NCBI GenBank assembly: GCA_030680655.1
Contig: JAUXUZ010000170.1
Span: 1-8,943, forward strand
DNA length: 8,943 bases
DNA from: Phycisphaerales bacterium
GTDB lineage: Bacteria > Planctomycetota > Phycisphaerae > Phycisphaerales > UBA1924
Direction: 5' to 3'
Shown: positions 1-6,469 of the stretch, piece by piece
Layout: each line of letters opens with the position of its first letter
Numbering within the stretch: the stretch's first letter is position 1
Translations under genes and position numbers: made by a program
Notes under the pieces: model-generated
What the model was told of the DNA's origin: nothing
Seen by the model: the letters and a program-made list of their open reading frames with translations, nothing else
Databases searched by the model: none

Positions 1-667
1 CGTCGCTGCCAACCCCAACGGGCTCGTGGCCGCCGATATGAACAACGACGGCAAGCAGGACATCGTCGTCGCCTGCCAGACCAGCGGCACCATCGCCATC
101 TTGCTCAACACTTCGCCGACGTTCAGCTTCACCCAGCACCCGCAGACCAAGCGCGTCTGCCCCGGCGGTACCAGCGGCGCTTCGTTCACCGCCGCGGCGA
201 CGACCAACGTCGCCGGCGGAATCACGGCCTACCGCTGGCAGCGCCTGGTCGGCTCGACGTGGACGGCGCTGTCCAACGGCCCGCTCGCGGGCGTGGGCGA
301 CATCAGCGGCGCCACACTGCAGACGCTGGCCGTGGCGAACGTGCAGGGCCAGCCGGGAGACCTTGTGGCCGAGCTGCGCTGCGTGGCCACGACCTCCTGC
401 GGCACGCTGCCCAGCAGTGTTGCGGAGCTGCGGACGATCCGCCCGTGCGGCGGGGCCGACGTCGGCGGCGTGGGCGGCGTCTTCACCGGGTGCGGCGACG
501 GGGTGCTGGACAACAACGACTTTGTCGTCTTCATCGATCTCTTCTTCAACGGCAACGTGATCGCCGATGTGGGCTCGGTGGGCGGCGTGCCGGGCGCTGA
601 CGGGCACTTTGACAACAACGACTTTGTCGTGTTCATCGACATGTTCTTCGGCGGCTGCACGATCTGA
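1..667 (+). CDS. FG-GAP/VCBS repeat protein with Ig-like and GC-type dockerin domains, 5' end cut by window edge
   Basis: Only the C-terminal 221 codons are present. The reading frame (codons starting at base 2) is open to the left edge, so the GTG at 26 is internal rather than the start. The visible part begins in the last FG-GAP repeat (ADMNNDGKQDIVVA). An Ig-like domain follows, with VCPGGTSG near its start, a YRW core tryptophan and the RCVATTSCGT cysteines. The protein ends in a dockerin made of two similar halves, each containing the motif NNDFVVFID, and finishes in GGCTI. By comparison with the next gene the missing part should hold a signal peptide and about six more propeller repeats. 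It is the first of three tandem paralogues and closer to the second than to the third (the Ig-like region is nearly collinear). The inferred role is a secreted or surface-attached protein; the ligand is unknown. Confidence 0.9.
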   Translation, partial: VAANPNGLVAADMNNDGKQDIVVACQTSGTIAILLNTSPTFSFTQHPQTKRVCPGGTSGASFTAAATTNVAGGITAYRWQRLVGSTWTALSNGPLAGVGDISGATLQTLAVANVQGQPGDLVAELRCVATTSCGTLPSSVAELRTIRPCGGADVGGVGGVFTGCGDGVLDNNDFVVFIDLFFNGNVIADVGSVGGVPGADGHFDNNDFVVFIDMFFGGCTI

Positions 668-697
668 GCGCGGCCCGCAACAAGGTAGACCATCCTT

Positions 698-2401
698 ATG
701 AAGACCACACACCAGCACCGTCTGTCCACCCTCGCCGCGACGGCCGGGGTTCTGCTCGCGGCCGGGCACGCGCTGGCTCAGTGCCCGCCGACGTTCACGG
801 TCTCGGGGCCGTGGCCGATGGCGACCAACCCCTACTCGGTGGCGGTCGCCGACTTCAACACCGATGGGCTGCTGGATTTCGCGGCCTCCGGCTTCGGCGG
901 GAGCATCGGCAGGCGGCTGGCGGACCCGAACTTCCCCGGTACCTACGCGTCGCCGACGACCGCTCCGGTGGCGCTGAACCTGCGCGGCCTGGCCGTCGCG
1001 GACTTCAATCACGACGGTCGACCCGACATCGCCACGGGATGCAATGGCGCGGGCCCGCCCCCGGGGCTCAGCATCGCGGTTCTGCTGACCGGGGCGGGCG
1101 GCGTGTTCGGCTCGCCCGTCACGTACCCGGTCACCGGGCAGGTGTACGACCTGCGGGTCAAGGACCTCAACCACGACGGCAACCCCGACGTCATCGCGGC
1201 CATCGCCAATACCTCGCTCGCCGTGATGATCGGCAACGCCAACGGCACGTTCCAGCCGCCGGTCACCGCGGTCGCGTCGGTCTTTCCCGCCGGGTTCACC
1301 GTCGCAGACATCAACGGAGACGGCACCTACGACCTGGTGTCGACGAAGTACAACGACCCGCCCCAGGTGCGCGTGGCGCTGGGAATCCCCGGGACGGGCG
1401 GCACCGGCTACAGCGCGTTCGTCTCGTACACCGTGCCCGCGGCCTTCGGTCCGTGGGGGATCAACACGGGCGACTTCAACGGAGACGGACGCGACGATGT
1501 GGTCGTGACGCACCGGGTCACCAACCGCGTGGGCGTGCTGATCGGTAGTGCCGACGGGTCTTTGACGCCGATGACGACCGCGCAGCCGGGCGTGCAGCCG
1601 CAGGACGTCGCGGTGGCCGACTTCAACGCCGACGGACGGTTGGATGTGGCGGTCGCCAACTGGGGCGGCAACAACCTCTCGGTGCTGATGGGTGACGGGG
1701 CGGGCGGGCTGGGCAGCCGCGCAAACTTCGCGATGGGGACGCACCCAAACGGTGTGGTCGTCGCGGACATGAACGGAGATGGCAAGCCGGACATCGTCGT
1801 CGCCAACCAGGACAGCGGCACCATCAGCATCCTGCTCAACACCTCCGCGCAGTTCACCTTCACGCAGAACCCGCAGACCAAACGGGTCTGCCCCGGCGGC
1901 ACCAGCGCCGCAACCTTCAGCGCCGCCGCGGCCACCAACGTGGCGGGCGGCATCACGGCCTACCGCTGGGAGCGCTCCATCGGCGGCGCGTGGACGACCC
2001 TGCCCAGCGGGACCGTGGCCGGCATGGGCGACGTGAGCTTCAGCGGCAACAACTCCTCGATGTTCGTGACCAACGTGCAGGGGAACCCGGGCGATCTGGT
2101 GGCGAGCGTGCGCTGCGTGTCCACCAACGCCTGCGGCACGCTGGCCAGCAACGTCGCGGAGCTGCGGATCATCCTCCCGTGCGGCGGGGCGGACGTCGGC
2201 GGCGTGGGCGGCGTCTACACCGGGTGCGGCGACGGCGTGCTGGACAACAACGACTTTGTCGTCTTCATCGATCTGTTCTTCAACGGCAACGCGCTCGCCG
2301 ATGTCGGCTCGCAGGGTGGCGTGCCGGGGGCGGACGGGCAGTTCAACAACAACGACTTCGTTGTGTTCATCGATATGTTCTTCAACGGGTGCACGATCTG
2401 A
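698..2401 (+). CDS. Secreted seven-repeat FG-GAP beta-propeller protein with Ig-like and GC-type dockerin domains
   Basis: The protein has 567 residues. Residues 1-27 form a signal peptide (basic start, hydrophobic TLAATAGVLLAAG, cleavage after ALA before Gln28). Seven FG-GAP/VCBS calcium-loop motifs of the D-x-N-x-D-G type start near residues 52, 102, 156, 204, 259, 308 and 357. The roughly 50-residue spacing predicts one complete seven-bladed propeller. Residues 385-493 form an Ig-like domain with VCPGGT, YRW and a Cys pair near 473/479. Residues 495-567 are a duplicated dockerin with two NNDFVVFID helices and terminal NGCTI. The ATG start is preceded by a weak AAGG at 682-685. It begins 30 bases after the previous paralogue and ends 39 bases before the next, so co-transcription is likely. 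Dockerins usually bind cohesins or act as sorting tags; which applies here is unknown. No catalytic domain is visible. Confidence 0.93.
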   Translation: MKTTHQHRLSTLAATAGVLLAAGHALAQCPPTFTVSGPWPMATNPYSVAVADFNTDGLLDFAASGFGGSIGRRLADPNFPGTYASPTTAPVALNLRGLAVADFNHDGRPDIATGCNGAGPPPGLSIAVLLTGAGGVFGSPVTYPVTGQVYDLRVKDLNHDGNPDVIAAIANTSLAVMIGNANGTFQPPVTAVASVFPAGFTVADINGDGTYDLVSTKYNDPPQVRVALGIPGTGGTGYSAFVSYTVPAAFGPWGINTGDFNGDGRDDVVVTHRVTNRVGVLIGSADGSLTPMTTAQPGVQPQDVAVADFNADGRLDVAVANWGGNNLSVLMGDGAGGLGSRANFAMGTHPNGVVVADMNGDGKPDIVVANQDSGTISILLNTSAQFTFTQNPQTKRVCPGGTSAATFSAAAATNVAGGITAYRWERSIGGAWTTLPSGTVAGMGDVSFSGNNSSMFVTNVQGNPGDLVASVRCVSTNACGTLASNVAELRIILPCGGADVGGVGGVYTGCGDGVLDNNDFVVFIDLFFNGNALADVGSQGGVPGADGQFNNNDFVVFIDMFFNGCTI

Positions 2402-2425
2402 CCACCGACCACGCCGCAACTGCGC

Positions 2426-2432
2426 AAGGAGG
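2426..2432 (+). promoter_or_regulatory. Strong Shine-Dalgarno that selects a TTG start
   Basis: AAGGAGG is a near-perfect match to the anti-SD sequence. It lies 8 bases before the TTG at 2441, and no ATG or GTG in that frame is better placed. The protein read from this TTG starts with a proper signal peptide, which supports the choice. Confidence 0.8.
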
Positions 2433-2440
2433 AAGTCCTC

Positions 2441-4147
2441 TTGATCTCGACTCGACGAGCGCTCTCACGGGTTGACGCTCGCTGCACCTGGATGCTCGCC
2501 GCCGCGGGGTGCGCGAGCGGCGCGTTGGCCCAGTGCCCGCCGACATTTACGGCGACGTCCTGGGGCATGTCGGGTAGCCCGGCCCAGACCGTGGTTGGCG
2601 ACTTCAACAACGACGGTAAGCTGGACCTCGCGTCGCCCAACTTCTCGCAGCACAACATCACACTGCGCTTTGCCAACACCAACCAGCCGGCCGGGACGAA
2701 CTTCAACGCCGTTCAGACCCTGACGGTGGGATTGAACCCGGTCACGATGTTCGCCGGTGACTTGAACGCGGACGGCGTGACCGACCTGGCCGTGGGCTAC
2801 AACGGCGGCGCGAACAAGATCGGCGTGTTCATCAGCAACGGCAACGGTACGTTTCAGCCGATCGTCAACTTCGCCCCGACGCCGCAGAGCTCGCAGATCA
2901 GGGGTGCGGACATCAACCGCGACGGGATCATCGACATCATCGCCTATGCGTCGGGCAACCTCCTCGTTCTGCCCGGGCACCCGGGCGCCTGGGCGAGCGG
3001 CGGGGCCGAGGCGTTCTCTGTGCGTCCTCTGACGGCCACCGCGGGCTCATTCTTCACGACCGTTGACGTCAACGGCGACGGTGCGCTGGACCTTGCGATG
3101 GGTCAGAGCGACCCCGGGCGCGTGCTGCTCGCACTGGGGTCGGCACCGGCCAGCGCGACGTTCGGCACAACCTCGACCTACGGGACTGCTGGGACGTTCG
3201 GCACAACACACCCAGCCGCTGCGGACTTCAACGGTGACGGCAAGCAAGACCTTGTCGTCAGCCACCAGGTCGGGACCTCTCGCCTGCAGGTCTTCCTGGG
3301 CAACGCGAACGGCACGCTCACGCCGTTGACGCCGGTCGTGCCCGGCGGCTCAGCGCCGAAGTCGTCGGTGGTTGCTGACTTCAACGGCGATGGGATGCTC
3401 GACGTGGCTTGTGTTCACAACGGTGGCGTGGGTGTTCACCTGGGGAACGGCGCGGGCGGGCTCGGCACATCCACCAACTTCACAACCTCACAAGCCACAA
3501 CGCTCGCGACGGCCGACATGAACAACGACGGGAAGCCGGACCTGATCGCGAGCAGTCAGACGCTGGGCTATTACCTGATCCTGCTCAACACGACGCCGGC
3601 CACCTCGTTCACCACGCAGCCGCTCGACAGGCGCGTCTGCCCCGGGGGCGGGAGCGGGGCTGTGTTCAACGCCGCGGCGGTGACGAACCAGATGGGCGGC
3701 ATTACCGGCTACCGCTGGGAGCGCCTGGTGGGGAGCGCGTGGGAGCAGCTTGTCGACGGCCCGCTGGCGGGCGTCGGCACCATCGCGACGTCGAACACCG
3801 GCATGCTGCAGGTAGGCGGCGTGCCGGGGAGCCCGGGCGCGGCGGTGATGACGCTGCGCGCAGTTGCGACGACCGTTTGCGGTTCGCACGTGAGCCTGCC
3901 GGCGACGCTCTCGCTGATCGCCCCGTGCGGCGGGGCCGATGTGGGGGCTACCGGCGGCGTCTTTACCGGGTGCGGCGACGGCGTGCTGGACAACAACGAC
4001 TTTGTCGTGTTCATCGACTTGTTCTTCAACGGCAACGCGCTCGCGGACGTCGGCTCGCAGGGCGGAGTGCCGGGTGCGGATGGGCAGTTCAACAACAACG
4101 ACTTCGTGGTGTTCATCGACATGTTCTTCAGCGGGTGCACGATCTGA
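2441..4147 (+). CDS. Secreted seven-repeat FG-GAP beta-propeller protein with Ig-like and GC-type dockerin domains (third paralogue)
   Basis: The protein has 568 residues and the same architecture as the preceding gene. The start is a TTG chosen because of the strong AAGGAGG upstream. A signal peptide covers residues 1-30 (basic start, MLAAAGCASGALA, cleavage before Gln31). The AAGC inside it does not fit a lipobox because there is no Leu/Val/Ile at -3. FG-GAP motifs begin near residues 54, 107, 157, 209, 262, 313 and 359, again seven. The Ig-like domain spans about 390-495 (VCPGGG, YRW, one retained C-terminal-side Cys at 480 where the paralogue has two). The dockerin covers about 496-568, with two NNDFVVFID helices and terminal SGCTI. 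Propeller and Ig parts diverge clearly from the second paralogue, while the dockerin is nearly the same even at DNA level. It is the last gene of the plus-strand set, facing exbD. Function is unknown beyond predicted secretion and anchoring. Confidence 0.92.
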   Translation: MISTRRALSRVDARCTWMLAAAGCASGALAQCPPTFTATSWGMSGSPAQTVVGDFNNDGKLDLASPNFSQHNITLRFANTNQPAGTNFNAVQTLTVGLNPVTMFAGDLNADGVTDLAVGYNGGANKIGVFISNGNGTFQPIVNFAPTPQSSQIRGADINRDGIIDIIAYASGNLLVLPGHPGAWASGGAEAFSVRPLTATAGSFFTTVDVNGDGALDLAMGQSDPGRVLLALGSAPASATFGTTSTYGTAGTFGTTHPAAADFNGDGKQDLVVSHQVGTSRLQVFLGNANGTLTPLTPVVPGGSAPKSSVVADFNGDGMLDVACVHNGGVGVHLGNGAGGLGTSTNFTTSQATTLATADMNNDGKPDLIASSQTLGYYLILLNTTPATSFTTQPLDRRVCPGGGSGAVFNAAAVTNQMGGITGYRWERLVGSAWEQLVDGPLAGVGTIATSNTGMLQVGGVPGSPGAAVMTLRAVATTVCGSHVSLPATLSLIAPCGGADVGATGGVFTGCGDGVLDNNDFVVFIDLFFNGNALADVGSQGGVPGADGQFNNNDFVVFIDMFFSGCTI

Positions 4148-4166
4148 CCCTCTGACGTTGGGAGCC

Positions 4167-4249
4167 AGCGAGCGCAAGCTCGCGACGGGCATGGGCCTCG
4201 TTCGATGCCTGAGACACGTCCTTGCCGAGCTTGCGCCCGGCGGCTCGCT
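4167..4249. terminator. Hairpin-forming sequence between convergent genes, possible bidirectional terminator
   Basis: The 109-base gap between two convergent genes contains inverted repeats. GCGAGC (4168-4173) pairs with GCTCGC (4178-4183) around a GCAA loop. Alternatively, the 11 bases 4172-4182 pair perfectly with 4226-4236, and 4167-4173 pair with 4243-4249. There is no T-run after the stems apart from TTTT at 4249-4252, so this is not a classic Rho-independent terminator. The terminator role is inferred from position only. Confidence 0.3.
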
Positions 4250-4256
4250 TTTGGAA

Positions 4257-4763
4257 TCACCTGCCCGTCTTCGGCCCCACGCGCACAAAGCCCGCCTTGG
4301 TGCACAGCTCGTGCGTGCGGACGACCGCGCCCCAGGGCACGCCCTGGCCGGGGCGGAGGAGCACCTCGACGTTCGTCATCGACCGCTCGCCGACCTTGGC
4401 CTTGAGGGCCTCGACCACCTGCTCGATCGGCGCATCGGTCAGGCCGGCGCCGGTGGCAACGGCCGCGAGGCCGGGTGCGGGCAGGCGCAGGTCAATAGTG
4501 AAGCGGACTGGCGCGGTGGAGAGAGGATCGTTGTCTTTCGGTCCCTGGCCGGGGCCTTGGGCGGTGTTGCCGCTGCCGGCGGTTGGCGCGGGGCGCGGCA
4601 CGAGGCTGCCCAGGAGCCACTCGGGCCCGAGGAAGGCCGCGCTGACCATGAAGAAGACCAGGATCACCATCACCACGTCGACCATCGGCGTCATGTTGGG
4701 GCCAAAGTGCAAGCTGGCAACGTCGACTGCGCGGCGGCGTCGGAAGGTGGGCGCGGAACTCAC
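4257..4763 (-). CDS. exbD: ExbD/TolR family biopolymer transport protein (second copy)
   Basis: The protein has 168 residues. ExbD/TolR is the single-pass subunit of proton-driven ExbBD/TolQR motors in the inner membrane. A short basic cytoplasmic tail (FRRRR) precedes NMTPMVDVVMVILVFFMV. In this segment Asp29 of the PMVDV motif sits at the start of the transmembrane helix (about 24-45), as the proton-carrying Asp does in the family. A Pro/Gly-rich low-complexity linker (about 55-87) leads to a periplasmic domain ending in VEVLLRPGQGVPWGAVVRTHELC, the usual ExbD C-terminal fold. The GTG start at 4763 overlaps the stop of the upstream exbD in a GTGA junction. This indicates translational coupling and was preferred over the long upstream extension of the same frame, which is antisense-free but out of frame with the real first exbD. 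It is more divergent than the first copy. Substrate is unknown. Confidence 0.88.
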   Translation of the reverse strand: MSSAPTFRRRRAVDVASLHFGPNMTPMVDVVMVILVFFMVSAAFLGPEWLLGSLVPRPAPTAGSGNTAQGPGQGPKDNDPLSTAPVRFTIDLRLPAPGLAAVATGAGLTDAPIEQVVEALKAKVGERSMTNVEVLLRPGQGVPWGAVVRTHELCTKAGFVRVGPKTGR

Positions 4764-5269
4764 TGGGCACCCCCGGGGGTCAAGTCGGTGCGGGCGGTGG
4801 CGTAGTCCACGCGGCTGATGCCGAGCTTGGCGCAGGCGGTCAGGACCGGCTCGACCGCGTCGTAGGGGAGGTCTTTGTCGGCGCGGATGGTGACCTTGCC
4901 TCGCGAGATCGGCTGCGGTTCGCTGCGGTTGAGCCGTGCGGTAACGGTGGCCTGACGTTCGAGGCGCGTCTGCAGCAGGCGGATGAGGTCCTCGCCGTCT
5001 TTGGCGAGCTGGCCGTCGACGCTGATGAGGGCGATCGCCGCGCCGGCGGTCGTTGCGTCGCGGGCGATGGAGACGACCACGGCGTCCTGCCGCTCGGCGA
5101 CCTGCCCGATGCTGGTGCTTGGGAGGTGAATGCGGGCCTTCTCGTTGGCGGCGAGTTTGCCGACGATCAGGAAGAAGATGATGAGGCACATCACCACGTC
5201 GATCAGCGGCGTGACGTTGATCGGCTCAGCGCCGAGGCTGGACGACAGGATTGAGCGGTAGCGTCTCAA
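4760..5269 (-). CDS. exbD: ExbD/TolR family biopolymer transport protein (first copy)
   Basis: The protein has 169 residues. It has the ExbD layout: a short N-terminal tail, then INVTPLIDVVMCLIIFFLIV with the conserved Asp24 at the head of the one transmembrane helix (about 22-40). The periplasmic domain has the family's C-terminal strand-helix-strand (KVTIRADKDLPYDAVEPVL, then LGISRVDYAT at about 140-157). The start is taken as TTG at 5269. Between the in-frame TAA at 5282-5284 and the transmembrane segment no ATG or GTG occurs at a sensible place. I see no Shine-Dalgarno, so initiation may depend on read-through from exbB or on RNA structure. It lies downstream of exbB, separated by 105 bases that are almost entirely an inverted repeat, and overlaps the second exbD by four bases. 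Confidence 0.88.
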   Translation of the reverse strand: MRRYRSILSSSLGAEPINVTPLIDVVMCLIIFFLIVGKLAANEKARIHLPSTSIGQVAERQDAVVVSIARDATTAGAAIALISVDGQLAKDGEDLIRLLQTRLERQATVTARLNRSEPQPISRGKVTIRADKDLPYDAVEPVLTACAKLGISRVDYATARTDLTPGGAQ

Positions 5270-5280
5270 AGAAAGGCAGT

Positions 5281-5378
5281 TTTACCACAGAGATCACAGA
5301 GAACGCAGAGGAAGGCATTTTCTGTCTTGAGCCACGCGCCTTGTCTTGCTCTGTGCTCTCTGTGACCTCTGTGGTTAA
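5281..5378. repeat. Imperfect inverted repeat, each arm three 9-bp units (A-N-C-A-C-A-G-A-G type)
   Basis: The left arm is 5281-5310 and the right arm 5349-5378, each 30 bases. They match as reverse complements at 26 of 30 positions. Each arm is itself three 9-bp units: ACCACAGAG, ATCACAGAG, AACGCAGAG on the left, and ACCACAGAG, GTCACAGAG, AGCACAGAG in the complement of the right. The loop is 38 bases. The stop codon of exbB (TAA, 5375-5377) lies inside the right arm. From memory, similar CACAGAG-rich intergenic repeats occur in many planctomycetes and other environmental bacteria; I cannot confirm this here. Confidence 0.8.
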
Positions 5379-6100
5379 GTGGTCTTGTTGAAGGCGGTGA
5401 AGGCGTTAGAAGCGGGAGTTGTCGGGGCGGGGTCGCGGAGTTCGCAGTAGCCTTCGACCAGTTCGGCGCTGACGGCCATGGCGCGGGTGCAGAGGCCGTC
5501 GATCTTGCTGCGGTAGAGGCCGAAGACCAGCAGGGCGGGGAGGGCGACCATCAGGCCCAGCAGGGTGTGGACGAGGGCCTTGGCGATGCCGCCGGAAAGG
5601 TCGGCCGGGGTGGCGTTGCCGGCGGTTGACTGCAGGGCGCTGAAGGCCATCACCATGCCGTAGACCGTGCCCGCAAGGCCCAGCAGCGGCCCGATGTTGC
5701 CGATCACGTTCAGCGGCTCGATCTTGCGGAACCAGCGCGAGCACTGCTCGCTGGCGGCGAGCTCGGCCGCGTTGCGGATGGCCACCCGCTCGCCCGGGCA
5801 GGCGTGGGCGGCCCTGAGCACGTGCCCGTAGAACGAAGTGTCGCGTTGGAGCAAGGCCTCAAGCCCGGCTGTGTTGCGGTCCTGCAGGGTGCGGCGGATG
5901 GCCCCCTCGCTCTCGGATGGGGCGATGTTGCGGGCGGAGATCTCAAGCAGGCACTTGATGATGATCGTCACCGCGAAGAGCGAGGCGAGCAGCAGCAAGA
6001 TGGTGAAGACATCGAACGACTTGAGGAAGAGGTCCATGACGCCGCCGCCGGTGGCGGGAGCGGTGGCCTGGGCCAGTATGGTCATTGTTTGAGCGTCCAT
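5375..6100 (-). CDS. exbB: MotA/TolQ/ExbB family proton channel protein
   Basis: The protein has 241 residues from ATG 6100. It is the multi-pass stator of an ExbBD/TolQR-type motor that uses the proton gradient to do work at the outer membrane. Transmembrane helix 1 lies at about 28-52 (VFTILLLLASLFAVTIIIK), followed by a long cytoplasmic helical part. The MotA/TolQ/ExbB core follows: NVIGNIGPLLGLAGTVYGMV (helix 2, about 131-156) and GGIAKALVHTLLGLMVALPA (helix 3, about 170-195). The start is uncertain: ATG 6100 and ATG 6085 are both possible and neither has a clear Shine-Dalgarno. The frame stays open to 6256, but that extension runs through palindromic intergenic DNA and was rejected. The two exbD genes follow. 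Neither TonB nor a TonB-dependent receptor lies in the window, so the transported substrate cannot be inferred. Confidence 0.9.
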   Translation of the reverse strand: MDAQTMTILAQATAPATGGGVMDLFLKSFDVFTILLLLASLFAVTIIIKCLLEISARNIAPSESEGAIRRTLQDRNTAGLEALLQRDTSFYGHVLRAAHACPGERVAIRNAAELAASEQCSRWFRKIEPLNVIGNIGPLLGLAGTVYGMVMAFSALQSTAGNATPADLSGGIAKALVHTLLGLMVALPALLVFGLYRSKIDGLCTRAMAVSAELVEGYCELRDPAPTTPASNAFTAFNKTT

Positions 6101-6138
6101 GCTGGCGGATGGTATCGGGCAGGGGGGGGAAAAGGCGT

Positions 6139-6365
6139 GAGGCTTGCGCGACCCTCCCGCTCCCAGAGGATAATGCATGAACGCGTGGAGCAGGTTTCGA
6201 ACCTGCCCGGCTTTTCCAGTGATCGAGCCCCATGGTCGATCCCCGTCCATGGTCAACGGATGTCGGGACCGTGCACGGAGACGGGCCTCAATTGGGCAGG
6301 TTAAAAACCTGCCCCACGATCTCGCTGCATAATCCTCTCCCAGCGGGAGGGTCGACGGAGGCTTG
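6139..6365. repeat. Palindrome-rich element with near-terminal inverted repeats and flanking short direct repeats (REP/MITE-like)
   Basis: Bases 6149-6177 and 6326-6354 match as inverted repeats at 25 of 29 positions (CGACCCTCCCGCT ... AGAGGAT ... ATGCA). Three of the four mismatches are one block, CCC against GGG, as if the centre had flipped. Outside them GAGGCTTG occurs in direct orientation at 6139-6146 and 6358-6365, which could be a target-site duplication or part of the repeat unit. Between the arms are further hairpins: 6190-6206 (7-bp stem, TCG loop), 6221-6241 (GATCGA/TCGATC), 6269-6278 (palindrome CCGTGCACGG) and 6294-6314 (9-bp stem, AAA loop). No ORF of its own is supported. This lies in the gene-free stretch 6101-6469 upstream of exbB. 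Confidence 0.6.
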
Positions 6366-6452
6366 GCGACGTCGGGGAGGGTGACTTCGTCGGTGGCGTC
6401 TTCAAGGCACCCTCCCCGGCCTCGAAGACTCGGCCGACCCTCCCGCTGGGAG
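6337..6452. repeat. Long nested inverted repeat (cruciform-capable)
   Basis: Bases 6337-6354 are the perfect 18-base reverse complement of 6435-6452. Inside them, 6358-6362 (GAGGC) can pair with 6419-6423, and 6373-6383 pairs perfectly over 11 bases with 6408-6418, leaving a 24-base loop. The left arm is shared with the right inverted repeat of the adjacent element, so one arm can pair on either side. Confidence 0.7.
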
Positions 6453-6459
6453 CGGGAGG
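6439..6459 (-). terminator. Perfect 9-bp hairpin just after tsaE, possible transcription end
   Basis: CCTCCCGCT (6439-6447) and AGCGGGAGG (6451-6459) form a perfect stem with a GGG loop. It starts 11 bases past the stop of the minus-strand gene. There is no T-run, and the same core sequence recurs in the two neighbouring repeats. It may therefore be a repeat unit that happens to serve as a transcript end. Overlaps the right arm of the nested inverted repeat. Confidence 0.35.
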
Positions 6460-6469
6460 ATTGCGCGAA

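Noticed and set aside
3488..4288. Open frame of 266 codons on the minus strand opposite the third dockerin gene
   Set aside because: Arg/Ala/His-rich shadow of a GC-rich gene. It runs through the conserved dockerin in antisense and has no recognisable motif.
5281..5378. CRISPR-like array reading of the 9-bp CACAGAG units
   Set aside because: The units are contiguous without spacers and form two opposed arms, so this is an inverted repeat, not a CRISPR.
6101..6256. Upstream extension of exbB to an ATG at 6256
   Set aside because: The extra 52 residues are encoded by palindromic repeat DNA and the G8 tract. They resemble no ExbB N-terminus and precede a normal ExbB start.
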